Positions 10,372 through 21,867 of a stretch of DNA of 64,000 nucleotides are shown piece after piece; positions within the stretch are counted from its first letter, which is position 1, and every line of letters starts with the position of its first letter. The position numbers and the translations under genes were made by a program. The stretch lies in NCBI RefSeq assembly GCF_015482585.1, contig NZ_CP049742.1, positions 2,139,001-2,203,000 on the forward strand. The letters are read 5' to 3'. This stretch comes from Mangrovibacillus cuniculi (GTDB lineage Bacteria; Bacillota; Bacilli; Bacillales; R1DC41). The notes below the pieces were generated by a model. The model ran no database searches and was not told the origin of the DNA. It worked only from the letters and a program-made list of their open reading frames with translations.

Positions 10372-11328
10372 TTAATTAGAAGATATGATCGACATATCTC
10401 CAGCTCGTAATTTTTCAGCAATGTCATCGATTTTTCTTAGACGATGATTGATACCTGATTTACTAATTTTTGTCCCCTGTACCATTTCCCCTAACTCAGC
10501 TAACGTCACGTCTTGATAGTTTACGCGGAGCTCTGCAATTTCGCGCAACTTTTCTGGTAAAACTTGCAGCCCAACTGAGCGTTCAATAAATTTTATATTT
10601 TCCACTTGGCGCAAAGCTGCTCCAATGGTTTTATTCAAGTTTGCTGTTTCACAGTTAACTAAACGATTTACTGAATTTCTCATATCTCTAACGATACGCA
10701 CATCTTCAAATCGCAGTAGCGCTGAGTGGGCACCTATAATTGTTAGAAATTCTGTAATTTTTTCTGCTTCTTTTAGGTACGTAATAAATCCTTTTTTTCT
10801 CTCTAGCGTCTTGCTATTCAAGCCAAACGAGTTCATTAGTTCACGCAACGCTTCATTATGTTCGTGGTAAAGAGAGAAAATCTCTAAGTGATAAGACGAT
10901 GTTTCTGGATTATTTACGGATCCACCTGCTAAAAAAGCTCCTCTTAAATAAGATCGTTTACAGCATTTCTTTTGAACAAGTTTCGCTGAAATATTATGAA
11001 CAAACGTAAATCCTTCTCCTAGAATGTGAAGGTCTTCTAATATATCTCTCGCTTGCTCCTTTAAACGTACAATATAGACGTTGTTCTTTTTTAAACGCAT
11101 TTTTTTTCGTACCAATAACTCTACTTGCACGAAATAAGAACGTTTTATAAGTGTATAAATTCTTCTTGCAATAGCAGCATTTTCTGTTTGAACGTCTACC
11201 ACTAATGATCTATTCGAAAATGACAACGATCCGTTCATACGAATCAATGCCGATAATTCTGCTTTTGCACAGCAATCTTTTACTTCGATATTTGTTAATT
11301 CTTTTTTGGTTTCCGATGCGAATGACAC
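10372..11328 (-). CDS. whiA: Sporulation-transcription regulator-like protein WhiA
   Basis: Conserved DNA-binding protein with a degenerate LAGLIDADG homing-endonuclease fold (about residues 15-200, with [17 protein letters not shown]) and a C-terminal helix-turn-helix (about residues 265-310, [23 protein letters not shown]). In B. subtilis it affects division and chromosome segregation rather than sporulation. The 318-residue protein starts at GTG 11328 after AAAGGAGGGGG. It lies between glmR and crh, 16 bases before crh. Confidence 0.96.
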   Translation of the reverse strand: MSFASETKKELTNIEVKDCCAKAELSALIRMNGSLSFSNRSLVVDVQTENAAIARRIYTLIKRSYFVQVELLVRKKMRLKKNNVYIVRLKEQARDILEDLHILGEGFTFVHNISAKLVQKKCCKRSYLRGAFLAGGSVNNPETSSYHLEIFSLYHEHNEALRELMNSFGLNSKTLERKKGFITYLKEAEKITEFLTIIGAHSALLRFEDVRIVRDMRNSVNRLVNCETANLNKTIGAALRQVENIKFIERSVGLQVLPEKLREIAELRVNYQDVTLAELGEMVQGTKISKSGINHRLRKIDDIAEKLRAGDMSIISSN

Positions 11329-11352
11329 AGAAACCCCCTCCTTTCACGGGAG

Positions 11353-12321
11353 TTAAGAGCGCGGTGATTGCGCTAGCCTTTCTACTAAAAGCTTAGCTAC
11401 GCGGTCCGTTTTATGACGTAGATATCCGCCTTGGTACGTTAAGATATCTTCTATCATGACATTCAATCCAAGTTCTTGAAGCCTTTCTATATCAAAAACA
11501 ACCGGTTGCGCTAATTCCTCTTTGTATTGTTCTAAGATGTCTATAGGAACTTGCTCATTATTAACTAAAATTGTATCAATAAATTTGCCACCTAAATGAT
11601 GGAAGAGTGCTTCAATATGATCACTTGCTGAGTAGTGGAGCGTCTCTCCAAGTTGTGTCATTAGGTTACAAATATAAATCTTCTCTGCTTTTGCATTTTG
11701 TAACGCTGTTTGAATACCTGGTACAAGCAAATTTGGGATTATACTTGTGTACAAACTTCCAGGCCCTATTAAAATTAAATCTGCTTCTTCTATTGCTTGT
11801 AATGTTTCAGGAACTGTTTCTACTTTAGCAGGTGTTAAAAAAACACGTTTAATTTCCTTTTTTGCTAAAGGAATGGCAGACTCACCACTAACAATTGTTC
11901 CATCTGACATTTCTGCATGTAAAACAACGCTCTCTCTCGCGGCAGGTAATACTGTACCACGAACATTTAAGACTTTACTCATTTCCTGTACTGCATGTAC
12001 AAAGTCACCAGTAATATTCGTCATCGCTGCAATGATTAGGTTACCTAATGAATGTCCAGCAAGCTCGTTGCTCGTTTTAAATCGATGTTGAAACATTTGC
12101 TCCACTAGAGGTTCTACATCTGACAAAGCTGCTAAAACATTTCTAATATCACCTGGAGGCGGAATGTCTAAATCTTTTCGCAATCTACCAGAACTTCCTC
12201 CATCATCTGCAACCGTAACAATTGCGGAAAGACAGACAGGATGATGCTTTAATCCCCTAAGCAACACAGGAAGTCCTGTCCCACCTCCAATTACTACTAC
12301 TTTCTTTTGACGCGTACTCAT
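11353..12321 (-). CDS. glmR: Gluconeogenesis factor GlmR (YvcK)
   Basis: UDP-GlcNAc-binding regulator that directs carbon to cell-wall precursors during gluconeogenic growth (known for B. subtilis YvcK). The 322-residue CofD-like fold has the N-terminal [14 protein letters not shown] loop, [12 protein letters not shown] and the conserved [15 protein letters not shown] region. Its ATG overlaps the rapZ stop by four bases (ATGA), implying coupled translation. Confidence 0.96.
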   Translation of the reverse strand: MSTRQKKVVVIGGGTGLPVLLRGLKHHPVCLSAIVTVADDGGSSGRLRKDLDIPPPGDIRNVLAALSDVEPLVEQMFQHRFKTSNELAGHSLGNLIIAAMTNITGDFVHAVQEMSKVLNVRGTVLPAARESVVLHAEMSDGTIVSGESAIPLAKKEIKRVFLTPAKVETVPETLQAIEEADLILIGPGSLYTSIIPNLLVPGIQTALQNAKAEKIYICNLMTQLGETLHYSASDHIEALFHHLGGKFIDTILVNNEQVPIDILEQYKEELAQPVVFDIERLQELGLNVMIEDILTYQGGYLRHKTDRVAKLLVERLAQSPRS

Positions 12322-13205
12322 TTCGGGTCCTTCCTGCGTTCAATATCTCTATGATTAATCACCGTATGATAATCAGACTTAAAATATTCAGCAAATCTCT
12401 CTGTTAATGCTACAGATCGATGTTGACCACCCGTACAGCCTATTGCGATAACTAGTTGACTTTTTCCTTCTCTTTTATATTGAGGTAACATAAAGGAAAG
12501 GAGATCCGTCGTTTTTTCAAAAAATTTCTGTGTTTCTGACCATTTACAAACGTAGTCATACACTTCTTGATCTAGTCCTGTTTTTGGTCTCATAGAGTCA
12601 ATGTAGTGAGGGTTTGGCAAGAATCTGACATCAAATACTAAGTCAGCGTCAATTGGTATTCCATACTTGAAACCAAATGACATCACATTTACGGTAAATG
12701 TAGATTGGGTAGTAGAAGAGAATTCTTTTATGATACGTTCTCGAAGTTCACGAGGTTTCATCGCGGAAGTGTAATACGTGACTTGTGCTCTTCCTTTAAG
12801 CTCTTCTAACAATTTGCGTTCTTGCTCAATTCCTTCTAACGGTAAACCAGATGGAGCTAATGGGTGTGTACGACGAGTTTCTTTATATCGCCTAACTAAC
12901 ACTTCATTTGCTGCATCTAAAAATAATATTTGAGGAGTAACCCAGTCTACCTCTGTCATTTCATCCAATGCTTGAAACAAATGGTCAAAAAATTCTCGTC
13001 CACGTAAGTCCATTACAAGCGCTACTTTATTCATTTTTGAACCTGACTCTTTCATCAGTTCTAAAAATTTGGAAAGGAGCGTTGGAGGTAAGTTATCTAC
13101 ACAGAAGAAACCTAGGTCCTCAAAACTTTGAATAGCTACTGTTTTACCAGCACCAGACATTCCTGTAATAATTACCAACTGTGTTGTAGAAGATCCTGTA
13201 CTCAT
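12318..13205 (-). CDS. rapZ: RNase adapter / nucleotide-binding protein RapZ (YvcJ)
   Basis: P-loop protein of 295 residues: Walker A GMSGAGKT at residues 15-22, a Walker B-like ALVMDLRG, and a conserved C-terminal domain ([16 protein letters not shown]) that in E. coli binds RNA and GlcN6P-pathway small RNAs. In B. subtilis YvcJ hydrolyses nucleotides and affects competence. It starts three bases after the Nudix gene and overlaps glmR by four. Confidence 0.95.
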   Translation of the reverse strand: MSTGSSTTQLVIITGMSGAGKTVAIQSFEDLGFFCVDNLPPTLLSKFLELMKESGSKMNKVALVMDLRGREFFDHLFQALDEMTEVDWVTPQILFLDAANEVLVRRYKETRRTHPLAPSGLPLEGIEQERKLLEELKGRAQVTYYTSAMKPRELRERIIKEFSSTTQSTFTVNVMSFGFKYGIPIDADLVFDVRFLPNPHYIDSMRPKTGLDQEVYDYVCKWSETQKFFEKTTDLLSFMLPQYKREGKSQLVIAIGCTGGQHRSVALTERFAEYFKSDYHTVINHRDIERRKDPK

Positions 13206-13208
13206 CCC

Positions 13209-13676
13209 TTACACCTCCGTATGAAAATATTCTGCATGTAGCAGTCGAAAATCCTCTGTGTACTCTAATGTACCAGAAAGAATTCCTGTCCCATGTAGTG
13301 CATGGTCAATCAACTTGCGGTCTCCTTCAGCCATCGGCAGAGTCTTAATGGCTTCTATCGGTTGCCAAGAAAGAATTCCTTCTTCTGTGGTTTCCAAGAC
13401 GGTACCTGTTGCATTGGATGCTTTAAAAGTGAACATCATCCATTCATTTACAATATGATTGTCTTTATCTTTAATGATATAAGTGAGGACAGACGAAAGT
13501 GTATGCCCCTCAATACGAAGCCCTGTTTCTTCTGAAAACTCACGGAACACTGCTTGTGCAATATGTTCCCCTTGTTCCATCTTGCCACCTGGAGCGACCC
13601 ACCAGTTCCGACGGGGTTTTTGCAGCATTAATACGGAATCATCTTGAGTAAAAACGCAATTAGTTACGCGTTGCAT
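13209..13676 (-). CDS. yvcI: Nudix hydrolase, YvcI type
   Basis: A 155-residue Nudix-fold pyrophosphohydrolase. The Nudix box GGKMEQGEHIAQAVFREF followed by SEETGL fits G-x5-E-x7-REUXEEXGU at about residues 32-54. The 8-oxo-dGTP-type subfamily is likely but the substrate is not determined. ATG at 13676 follows TAGGTG; a GTG three codons upstream is part of that site. It heads the rapZ-glmR-whiA-crh operon and is preceded by a repeat array. Confidence 0.88.
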   Translation of the reverse strand: MQRVTNCVFTQDDSVLMLQKPRRNWWVAPGGKMEQGEHIAQAVFREFSEETGLRIEGHTLSSVLTYIIKDKDNHIVNEWMMFTFKASNATGTVLETTEEGILSWQPIEAIKTLPMAEGDRKLIDHALHGTGILSGTLEYTEDFRLLHAEYFHTEV

Positions 13677-13805
13677 AGCTTTCACCTACCTATATATAGC
13701 AATTATGATCTATTCTTATAAGTATACTATTATTGTACTAGAGAATGAACAAAATGTAACGTGAAATATAGACAACTTTATCTGGTGTGTCTTTCATTCA
13801 TGTTT

Positions 13806-14109
13806 ATTCTCTCCTAGCTTACATTTTCCTCGCACTTCGTGAGTTTAAGACCCTCTTATTCTCTCCTAGCTTGGATTTTCCTTGCGCTTCATGGGTTTAA
13901 GACCCTCTTATTCTCTCCTAGCTTCGATTTTCCTCGTGCTTCATGAGTTTAAGACCCTCTTATTCTCTCCTAGCTTCGATTTTCCTTGCGCTTCGTGAGT
14001 TTAAGACGCTCTTATTCTCTCCTAGCTTCGATTTCCCTCGCGCTTCATGAGTTTAAGACGCTCTTATTCTCTCCTAGCTTAGATTTTCCTCGCCCTTCGT
14101 GAGTTTAAG
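13806..14109. repeat. 52-bp tandem array, nearly six units
   Basis: ATTCTCTCCTAGCTT starts at 13806, 13858, 13910, 13962, 14014 and 14066, each 52 bases on; the last unit is cut at 14109. Units share TTTTCCTCGCGCTTCATGAG and AGACSCTCTT with the second half of the 8249 array, so both derive from one family. The array ends exactly where the terminator-tail element after trxB begins. It lies between yvcI and trxB. Confidence 0.95.
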
Positions 14110-14173
14110 GAGACTCACCTAAGAGCAAGCCACATCACGTGGCTAACGATGAGTTGTTGCCGTTCACGCAACA
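14110..14173 (-). repeat. Terminator-tail double-hairpin element (copy after trxB)
   Basis: In the sense direction the trxB terminator T-run is followed by hairpin A (GTTGC/GCAAC, 14168-14172 and 14156-14160, loop GTGAACG). Then come outer arms ACTCATC/GGTGAGT enclosing hairpin B (GCCAC/GTGGC, loop GTGAT, 14129-14143). The A-stem differs from other copies (GTTAC/GTAAC) by a compensated base pair. Confidence 0.85.
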
Positions 14174-14179
14174 AAAAAA

Positions 14180-14212
14180 GGAGCCACCAGTGTCTTCTAT
14201 ACTGGTGGCTCC
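14180..14212 (-). terminator. Intrinsic terminator of trxB
   Basis: Perfect 12-bp arms GGAGCCACCAGT and ACTGGTGGCTCC (14180-14191, 14201-14212), followed on the minus strand by seven T (14173-14179). Confidence 0.92.
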
Positions 14213-14313
14213 AAAAGTATTCTAAGGGGGTCAATTCTCTTCCTTAGAATAGCAAACCAATGTGTCAATTGGATTTCATTACCGTTAAAATGAAGTGACG
14301 TTTTGATTGCGAA

Positions 14314-15285
<972 letters not shown>

Positions 15286-15346
15286 TTATAACATTAGCAT
15301 TTGCTTATATAGTATCGAACTTTATCGGAATTGAACATTTTTCTGC

Positions 15347-16867
15347 TCACGATAACAATTCTTTAATTACCTTGCAATACTTACTTACTGTTGAAGGTGA
15401 AACACCGTAAAGGGTAGCCCATTCTTTTATTGTTGTTTTTTGGCCTGATAATTGATGCCATACCACTTGTAAAGCCGATGCGTAGGCTTTTTCATTCTTG
15501 AAAGTGTGTCCACTTGCAACACCTCTTAAAAATACGGAGAACCACATTAAAATTACAGGTTTATACTCTTTATCCTCTCCAAAGAGCTCTTGACTTAGCA
15601 AAATTGCTGTATCATGAACGAAAGTAAACATTGGTAATAAATCTTCCTGTTCTTCTGCCGCCGGATCTCTTTTTAGAATATAAGCAAGGTAAGCCTTCTC
15701 CATCATTGGAAGTTGCTGTACTGGAGCATTTTCTAAAATCAGCTTTCGCTTTTCTTGAGAAGATAATTGAGATAAAAGGAATAACCCATACATAATTTCC
15801 ACTGTATCTTCGCTTGTGACTAAAGCCATAATGTAATAAGGATCTTCCTCATGGATTTGAATGTTATCCATTAACCATGGTTCTTCTCCTGCTTTCTCTG
15901 GATCTTGTTCCACAACTTTCTTCCAATAGTATTCTGCTTCTCTTGTAAATCCTAATTGGTGAGAAGTAATGGATAACCAATAGTAAAACGCTCCGTCCCC
16001 TTCATATCCTTTACGAGCAAGTAGCTTTAACCACTTGTATGCATCTTCATAATAGCCTAGCAAAGCAAACGTTGCTCCCAGCTTATAACGATGCTCTTGT
16101 AAAATTGGACGAACAATTCGGAGACCTCTTAGTACTGCATCCACCTCATCTTTTTTTCCTTCGTAATAGAAAAGAACAGCCAAATTACATCTAGCATGGA
16201 GATTACCTGGATTCTTATCTAACACCTCGTCTAAAATCTCAAAACTCTTTTGGATTTGACCAGAATGGAAAAAGGCTAAGGAAAGATTATTATATGCAGA
16301 CCAGAATTCCGGGTGTTCCTGAATAACTTCATTTAGCAATGCGATTGCTTCATCATACTTTCCATCTGCAATTAATTGTCGTGCTTGTTCTTGTTTATAA
16401 ATTAATTCGTCTTCTTCCTCTTCATCACCAAGAAGATCACCAGCGTCCATCTCTACTAGTTCAATTAGATCTTCCGCATCTTCCGCAAATTCACCAGTAG
16501 GTTCAACGGTTAAATATCTTGTGGCATATTGATATGCTTCTCGGAACCATCCGAGATGAGCATAATTATTAGCAATAAAGTATAGGCACTCTTTCATGTA
16601 TGGATCCAAATCATCCATTACTTCTAAAAGTAGTTCATTGGATTTTTCAAAAAAGCCTAACTCTGTATATAAAATAGCTAGTTGCGTTGATATTGTTGGT
16701 TCTAATGGTTCTAATTCGCGAGCGCGTTCTAGATACCTTTTCGCCTTCGCTAACTCTCGGCGGTGGTATGCTGTGATGCCTCTATGGAAGTAATATTCTC
16801 CAGTCGGATGGAAGGATACTATTTGTCCTTTTTCTTGTTTCCGACGAAGCCTTATGTCTTTTCTCAT
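15347..16867 (-). CDS. TPR-repeat protein with C-terminal helix-turn-helix
   Basis: A 506-residue cytosolic protein with tetratricopeptide repeats through residues 25-260 (YFHRGITAYHRRELAKAKRYL, AIALLNEVIQEHPEFWSAYNNLSLAF). An acidic linker lies near residues 145-160, and the C-terminal end reads KEWATLYGVSPSTVSKYCKV, which looks like a helix-turn-helix. It corresponds in position to B. subtilis yvcD, next to trxB; the function is unknown. GTGGGGGGAC just before ATG at 16867 sets the start. The longer open frame upstream runs into the intergenic region and has no ribosome site. Confidence 0.85.
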   Translation of the reverse strand: MRKDIRLRRKQEKGQIVSFHPTGEYYFHRGITAYHRRELAKAKRYLERARELEPLEPTISTQLAILYTELGFFEKSNELLLEVMDDLDPYMKECLYFIANNYAHLGWFREAYQYATRYLTVEPTGEFAEDAEDLIELVEMDAGDLLGDEEEEDELIYKQEQARQLIADGKYDEAIALLNEVIQEHPEFWSAYNNLSLAFFHSGQIQKSFEILDEVLDKNPGNLHARCNLAVLFYYEGKKDEVDAVLRGLRIVRPILQEHRYKLGATFALLGYYEDAYKWLKLLARKGYEGDGAFYYWLSITSHQLGFTREAEYYWKKVVEQDPEKAGEEPWLMDNIQIHEEDPYYIMALVTSEDTVEIMYGLFLLSQLSSQEKRKLILENAPVQQLPMMEKAYLAYILKRDPAAEEQEDLLPMFTFVHDTAILLSQELFGEDKEYKPVILMWFSVFLRGVASGHTFKNEKAYASALQVVWHQLSGQKTTIKEWATLYGVSPSTVSKYCKVIKELLS

Positions 16868-17029
16868 AGTCCCCCCACTCACCGTTTCTGACATGTTTAA
16901 CTGTCTTATTTTATCATTGTATGCTGGTAAAAGAAAGGTGGGGGAAGGAAGAAAAGAAGTGAATATATGGATGTAGTTGGTGAACGAGTTGAGAGGTACT
17001 TTCTGTTTTGGGTTATTGGTTGCTTCGGC

Positions 17030-17168
17030 GCGCTTCATCAATGGACCCTATGCTCCTTTTGTGGCTCTTGCATCCCTTGGTGCTCCTTGCCACAGGACCC
17101 TAAACTCCTTTTTTTTGCTTTGCATCCCTTTGCACGCTTCGCCAAGGAACCCTATCGTCATTGCATCC
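17030..17168. repeat. 52-bp tandem repeat, about three units
   Basis: GGACCCTA recurs at 17043 and 17095, and as GGAACCCTA at 17146, with CTTGCATCCCTT between; the period is 52 with one single-base indel. The sequence is unrelated to the 8249 and 13806 arrays. It joins directly to the terminator-tail element after hisI. It lies upstream of the TPR gene. Confidence 0.8.
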
Positions 17169-17179
17169 CTTGGTTTTAA

Positions 17180-17244
17180 AGGAGACTCATCTAAAGGCAA
17201 GCCACATCACGTGGCGAGCGGTGAGTTGTTACAGGTCACGTAAC
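17180..17244 (-). repeat. Terminator-tail double-hairpin element (copy after hisI)
   Basis: Hairpin A GTTAC/GTAAC (17228-17232, 17240-17244) directly follows the terminator T-run. Hairpin B is GCCAC-ATCAC-GTGGC on the plus strand (17201-17215), giving loop GTGAT in the sense strand. Outer arms are ACTCA (17185-17189) and TGAGT (17222-17226). Confidence 0.85.
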
Positions 17245-17248
17245 AAAA

Positions 17249-17281
17249 AAAGCTACCCAGCATCCAACGCTAGGTAGCTTT
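17249..17281 (-). terminator. Intrinsic terminator of the his operon
   Basis: AAGCTACC and GGTAGCTT arms with further pairing AGC/GCT inside, followed by seven T on the minus strand. It lies five bases after the hisI stop. Confidence 0.88.
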
Positions 17282-17285
17282 ACAA

Positions 17286-17906
17286 TTATTTTGCGTGACG
17301 TTCTTTCAACACGTCTACCACTTCTGAGAATTCAATGCCTTGCTCACGAAGTACCACCATCAGATGGAAAAGTAAATCAGCTGATTCCCATTTCACTTCT
17401 TCACGGTCTCGGTTCTTTGCACCGATGATTACTTCAGCAGCTTCTTCCCCTACTTTTTTCAGCATTTTATCGATGCCTTTTTCAAATAAGTACGTTGTGT
17501 AAGCTCCTTCTGGCATCGTTTGTTGGCGTTCCTTAATTACATTCTCTAACTTCAATAAGAAAGAAACATCTTTCTCCGATCCTCCAGCAATCACTTCTTC
17601 ATGGAAACAAGTCTCAGCCCCCGTATGGCATGCTGGCCCGGCAGGCTGCACTTCCACTACTAGCGCATCTTGGTCACAATCCAATGCTAAAGTAACAACT
17701 TTTTGTGTGTTTCCGCTAGTGGCTCCTTTATGCCACAATTCTTGTCGAGAGCGGCTCCAAAACCACGTTTCTTTTGTTTCAATCGTTTTTTGAAGACTCT
17801 CTTCATTCATATAGGCAAGAGTTAATACTTTTTTCGACTCTGCATCTTGCACAATGGCAGGAATTAAGCCTTTTTCATCAAATTTTACTTTGGATAAATC
17901 CATCAT
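17286..17906 (-). CDS. hisI: Bifunctional phosphoribosyl-AMP cyclohydrolase / phosphoribosyl-ATP pyrophosphatase
   Basis: Catalyses steps 2 and 3 of histidine synthesis. In the 206-residue product the N-terminal cyclohydrolase (residues 1-115) has [19 protein letters not shown] and the Zn/Mg site [10 protein letters not shown]...CHTGAETCF. The C-terminal pyrophosphatase (residues 120-206) has [12 protein letters not shown] and [11 protein letters not shown]. The start overlaps the hisF stop by four bases (ATGA). It is the last gene of the operon. Confidence 0.97.
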   Translation of the reverse strand: MMDLSKVKFDEKGLIPAIVQDAESKKVLTLAYMNEESLQKTIETKETWFWSRSRQELWHKGATSGNTQKVVTLALDCDQDALVVEVQPAGPACHTGAETCFHEEVIAGGSEKDVSFLLKLENVIKERQQTMPEGAYTTYLFEKGIDKMLKKVGEEAAEVIIGAKNRDREEVKWESADLLFHLMVVLREQGIEFSEVVDVLKERHAK

Positions 17907-18661
17907 CGTACGTGCACTCCTTTCTCGCGAAGATGTTGTTTAACGTTTTCCACGCTCGTTTCGTTATAGTGAAAAATAGAAGCTGCAAGCCCTGCATCCG
18001 CGTCGGCTTTCTCAAAAACTTCTACAAAATCTTCTGCTGAACCTGCTCCACCAGACGCGATAACAGGAACGCGAACTGCAGATGTTACGGCTTTTGTCAG
18101 TTCAATATTAAAACCACTTTTTTCCCCATCTGCATCCATACTAGTTAAAAGAATTTCACCTGCTCCGCGTTTCACAGCTTCTTTCGCCCAGCTAATGACA
18201 TCCCACTCTGTTTCTTTTCGACCACCGTGTGTATAGACCATCCACGTACCTTTTGCATCATCAAAACGTGCATCAATAGCTACCACGATACATTGAGATC
18301 CAAAGAAATCTGCTCCTTCTGTAATTAACTCTGGACGAAGTACTGCTGCTGTATTAAGGGAAATCTTATCAGCACCTGCACGTAAAATTCGTTTCATATC
18401 TTCCAAAGAGTTAATTCCGCCACCAACGGTAAATGGAATAGCAAGTGTCGCTGCAACTTCTCTTACCACTTCCACCATTGTTTTACGACCCTCATGAGAA
18501 GCAGAAATATCTAAGAATACTAGTTCATCTGCACCTTCCTCGTCATAGACTTTAGCCAGTTCAACTGGGTCACCAGCGTCACGAATGGAGACGAACTGGA
18601 TTCCCTTTACAACTCGTCCATCTTTCACATCTAAACAAGGAATAATGCGTTTAGCGAGCAT
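17903..18661 (-). CDS. hisF: Imidazole glycerol phosphate synthase subunit HisF
   Basis: Cyclase subunit of the HisFH complex; uses ammonia from HisH to form imidazole glycerol phosphate and AICAR. The 252-residue TIM barrel has catalytic Asp in [35 protein letters not shown] and IASGGAG. GGAGG precedes ATG at 18661, inside the hisA 3' end (11-base overlap). Confidence 0.97.
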   Translation of the reverse strand: MLAKRIIPCLDVKDGRVVKGIQFVSIRDAGDPVELAKVYDEEGADELVFLDISASHEGRKTMVEVVREVAATLAIPFTVGGGINSLEDMKRILRAGADKISLNTAAVLRPELITEGADFFGSQCIVVAIDARFDDAKGTWMVYTHGGRKETEWDVISWAKEAVKRGAGEILLTSMDADGEKSGFNIELTKAVTSAVRVPVIASGGAGSAEDFVEVFEKADADAGLAASIFHYNETSVENVKQHLREKGVHVR

Positions 18662-19391
18662 AGTTTTGTACCTCCGCTAACGCTTCTTTTACAGTAAAGC
18701 GGTTTTCATATAGTGATTTACCCATAATCGCACCAGCAACACCTTTGGATGTGTAACTCGCTAGTTGTCTCAAATCAGCAAGAGAACTTACACCACCAGA
18801 AGCAATAACATGTACACCAGTTGCTTCTGCCAGTTCGACGTTTGCAGCTACGTTTGGTCCAGCAAGTGTTCCGTCTGTTGCGATATCCGTGAAAATGATA
18901 TTCTGGACGCCAGCTTTAGCGTATTCTTTTCCAATATCTACTGCTTTTACAGACGATGTTTCTATCCAACCATGCGTGGCAACAAACCCGTCTTTTGCAT
19001 CTAAACCAATGACGATTCTCTCCTTATATTGCTCTACCCATTTCAACACTACTTCAGGTTGCGAAACTGCCAAGCTACCAATGATTACTCGGTCGACACC
19101 GTTTGTTAAATAGAACTCAATGTCCGATTCCTCCCGGATACCTCCACCGATTTGCACTCGTGCACCAAGCTCTTTCGCTACTTGAATAGGATACGCGTCA
19201 TTTACTCGTTTACCTGCTTTGGCACCGTCCAAGTCAACCATGTGAATCCAGCTTGCACCTTGTTCCACAAAAGTTTTCGCCATATCAAATGGAGAATCTC
19301 CATACACCGTTTCTTTGTCATAATCCCCTTGCAATAAGCGTACACACTTTCCACCGCGCATATCTATCGCCGGATACAATTCGAATGTCAT
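18651..19391 (-). CDS. hisA: Phosphoribosylformimino-AICAR ribotide isomerase HisA
   Basis: Amadori isomerase of histidine synthesis, with a TIM barrel related to HisF. The 246-residue protein shows the N-terminal Asp in [13 protein letters not shown], the phosphate loop [21 protein letters not shown] with the second catalytic Asp, and [16 protein letters not shown] precedes ATG at 19391. The start overlaps the hisH stop by four bases. Confidence 0.97.
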   Translation of the reverse strand: MTFELYPAIDMRGGKCVRLLQGDYDKETVYGDSPFDMAKTFVEQGASWIHMVDLDGAKAGKRVNDAYPIQVAKELGARVQIGGGIREESDIEFYLTNGVDRVIIGSLAVSQPEVVLKWVEQYKERIVIGLDAKDGFVATHGWIETSSVKAVDIGKEYAKAGVQNIIFTDIATDGTLAGPNVAANVELAEATGVHVIASGGVSSLADLRQLASYTSKGVAGAIMGKSLYENRFTVKEALAEVQNYAR

Positions 19392-20002
19392 AGATTTTCC
19401 CCCTTTTCTACTAATTGGACAAAATTGCGTAACAACTGCATGCCTAGGACACTACTCTTTTCCGGATGGAACTGCATTCCCATCACGTTCCTGCGAGCTA
19501 CTACAGCTGGAACTGTTACTCCGTATTCCGCTGTTGCTTGAATGTCCGCTGTATCTAACTCACTAGCATAAAACGAGTGAACAAAGTACGTATAACCAGT
19601 ATCGACAGTTTTCACTATTAGATGATTACCGACGAAGGATAAATCATTCCATCCCATGTGAGGTATTTTCAAATCAGCAGACTCTGGAAAACGAACGATG
19701 GAACCTTTTAATAAGCCAAGTCCTTTCGTTTCGCGCACCTCGGTACTTTTCTCAAATAGCAACTGCATACCTAAACAAATACCTAGTAAAGGTTGCTTCG
19801 TAGTTTGTAAGAATTCTACTAATCCGTGTTTCTCTAACTGATCCATAGCATCTGGAAAAGCTCCAACTCCCGGCAGTAGTAATCCATCTGCTTTCTCAAG
19901 CTCTGCTATGTCACTTGTAATTATCGTTTCAACACCTATTCTTTCAAGTGCTTTTTCTACCGAGAATAAGTTACCCATTCCGTAGTCAATAATGGCAATC
20001 AT
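19388..20002 (-). CDS. hisH: Imidazole glycerol phosphate synthase subunit HisH
   Basis: Glutaminase subunit that supplies ammonia to HisF. The 204-residue class-I amidotransferase has the oxyanion region [13 protein letters not shown], nucleophile Cys in [10 protein letters not shown], and the His-Glu pair in MQFHPEKS. It begins one base after hisB, with a weak ribosome site inside the hisB end, which suggests coupling. Confidence 0.97.
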   Translation of the reverse strand: MIAIIDYGMGNLFSVEKALERIGVETIITSDIAELEKADGLLLPGVGAFPDAMDQLEKHGLVEFLQTTKQPLLGICLGMQLLFEKSTEVRETKGLGLLKGSIVRFPESADLKIPHMGWNDLSFVGNHLIVKTVDTGYTYFVHSFYASELDTADIQATAEYGVTVPAVVARRNVMGMQFHPEKSSVLGMQLLRNFVQLVEKGENL

Positions 20003-20590
20003 TTATAACAATCCTTTCGTAGAAGGAACTCCTGTCACACGTGGGTCAATTTGCGTTGCATCGTCAATGGCACGAGCTACTGCTTTAAACACCGCTTCAA
20101 TAATGTGGTGTGTATTGTGACCATAAGGAACGTTGATATGTAGATTTATTCTAGCTTCAATCGCTAGTTTCCACATAAATTCATACACAAGCTCCGTATC
20201 AAATGTTCCTACTTTTTGACTTGGTAAATTCACACGGAATTCCAAATGTGGTCGGTTACTAAAATCTACTACGGCATGTGCTAACGCATCATCCATCGGT
20301 ACCCAAGCTTGTCCGTAACGCTTGATTCCTTTTTTGTCCCCAACTGCTTCTCTAATTGCTTGACCAAGCACAATTCCTACATCTTCTGTCGTGTGGTGAT
20401 CGTCTACTTCCACATCGCCTTTTGCTTGTACCGTTAAATCCATTAATCCGTGACGACGAAATAAATCAAGCATATGAGATAAAAATGGAACTGGCGTTTC
20501 AATCGTCCCTTGACCTGTTCCATCTAAGTCTAGTGTTAAATCAATCGATGTTTCACCAGTTGTACGTGAAATGGTTGACGTTCTTTTCAT
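20003..20590 (-). CDS. hisB: Imidazoleglycerol-phosphate dehydratase HisB
   Basis: Mn2+-dependent dehydratase of histidine synthesis, the monofunctional form. The 195-residue product has the metal motifs DDHHTTED and HNTHHIIEA and the substrate region PFLSHMLDLFRRHG. Two in-frame ATGs are possible. The one at 20590 has AAAGGGGA at normal spacing; the one at 20596 overlaps the hisD stop (ATGA) but is only a base or so from the site. I favour 20590. Confidence 0.95.
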   Translation of the reverse strand: MKRTSTISRTTGETSIDLTLDLDGTGQGTIETPVPFLSHMLDLFRRHGLMDLTVQAKGDVEVDDHHTTEDVGIVLGQAIREAVGDKKGIKRYGQAWVPMDDALAHAVVDFSNRPHLEFRVNLPSQKVGTFDTELVYEFMWKLAIEARINLHINVPYGHNTHHIIEAVFKAVARAIDDATQIDPRVTGVPSTKGLL

Positions 20591-20592
20591 GT

Positions 20593-21867
20593 TCATTCCC
20601 CTTTTAATCGTATTTCTACAGCGCGTGCGTGTGCTTCTAGTTTTTCTTCTCTTGCAAACGAAGCAATCTTCGCTGCATTCTGTTCCATCGCTTCTTTACT
20701 ATAAATAATGATACTAGATTTCTTGATAAAATCGTCTACTGATAACGGACTTGAAAAACGTGCTGTTCCGTTCGTCGGTAACACGTGGTTCGTTCCAACA
20801 AAGTAGTCACCCACAGGTTCTGAACTATAGCGACCAATGAAAATCGCGCCTGCATGTCGGATGCCTTCTGCTATGGACTCCGCATCATCTGTCATGATTT
20901 CCAAGTGTTCTGGAGCAAGTGAGTTAACGGCTTGCACAGCTTCTTGCATAGATGAAGCGAGGTAAATGACTCCGTTTTGTTCAATCGATTCTCGAGCTAT
21001 TTCTTCTCGCGGAAGTGTAGACAATTGCGCTTCCACTTCTTCTGCTACGTTTTCTGCTAATCTCTTACTCGTCGTAACCAATACAGCACTAGATAAAGCA
21101 TCGTGCTCCGCTTGAGATAATAAGTCTGCAGCTACTTCTGCAGCACTCGCTGTCTCATCTGCTAGGACAACGATTTCGCTCGGTCCTGCAATCATATCAA
21201 TATCGACCATCCCAAACACTTCTCGTTTCGCTAAAGCAACATAAATGTTTCCTGGACCTGTAATCTTATCTACTGGTGGAATGGATTCTGTTCCGTAAGC
21301 TAAAGCTGCGATAGCTTGTGCCCCACCGACTTTAACCATTTCGGTTACCCCTGCCATGTCTGCAGCAACTAACACAGCTGGAGGCAACATGCCTGTTTCA
21401 CGCTGAGGCGGAGAAACCAAGACGATACGTTCCACACCTGCCACTTGTGCTGGGATGACGTTCATTAACACAGAGGAAGGATACGCAGCTGTTCCACCAG
21501 GTACGTATAGACCAACAGCATCTAAACTAGTGATTTTTTGACCAAGTCTTGTTCCATCTGATCTTTCCATCATCCAAGATTCACGGCGTTGAAGTTCATG
21601 ATATTCACGGATATTGTCTGTCGCTTCTTTAATAATAGATATCATTTCATCATCAACGAGCTTGTAAGCTTCTTCAATCTCTTCTTTTGTAACAAAAAGA
21701 TTCGAAAGCGTAACACCATCAAATTTTTGCGTGTAATCTAAAAGAGCTTGATCTCCTCTAGTCTTCACATCAGATATAATAGAGGTTACCACTTTACGTT
21801 GTTCTTCTGTTCCTTGATCAATATCACGTTTAATTGAAATAGATGACGATAATTGTTCTATTCTCAT
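20593..21867 (-). CDS. hisD: Histidinol dehydrogenase
   Basis: NAD- and Zn2+-dependent, two-step oxidation of histidinol to histidine, the last step of the pathway. The 424-residue protein has [47 protein letters not shown] and LAPEHLEI with the catalytic Glu-His. The start is ATG at 21867, overlapping the hisG stop (TGATG) with GGAAGG at good spacing; a GTG one codon earlier is less likely. Confidence 0.97.
   Translation of the reverse strand: MRIEQLSSSISIKRDIDQGTEEQRKVVTSIISDVKTRGDQALLDYTQKFDGVTLSNLFVTKEEIEEAYKLVDDEMISIIKEATDNIREYHELQRRESWMMERSDGTRLGQKITSLDAVGLYVPGGTAAYPSSVLMNVIPAQVAGVERIVLVSPPQRETGMLPPAVLVAADMAGVTEMVKVGGAQAIAALAYGTESIPPVDKITGPGNIYVALAKREVFGMVDIDMIAGPSEIVVLADETASAAEVAADLLSQAEHDALSSAVLVTTSKRLAENVAEEVEAQLSTLPREEIARESIEQNGVIYLASSMQEAVQAVNSLAPEHLEIMTDDAESIAEGIRHAGAIFIGRYSSEPVGDYFVGTNHVLPTNGTARFSSPLSVDDFIKKSSIIIYSKEAMEQNAAKIASFAREEKLEAHARAVEIRLKGE

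Noticed and set aside
10356-10427. Longer crh start overlapping whiA
   Set aside because: No ribosome site; the HPr fold begins at the ATG at 10355, which has a strong one.
16868-17041. 58-residue N-terminal extension of the TPR protein
   Set aside because: No ribosome site; the good GGGGGG site lies right before ATG at 16867, and the extension runs into intergenic sequence.
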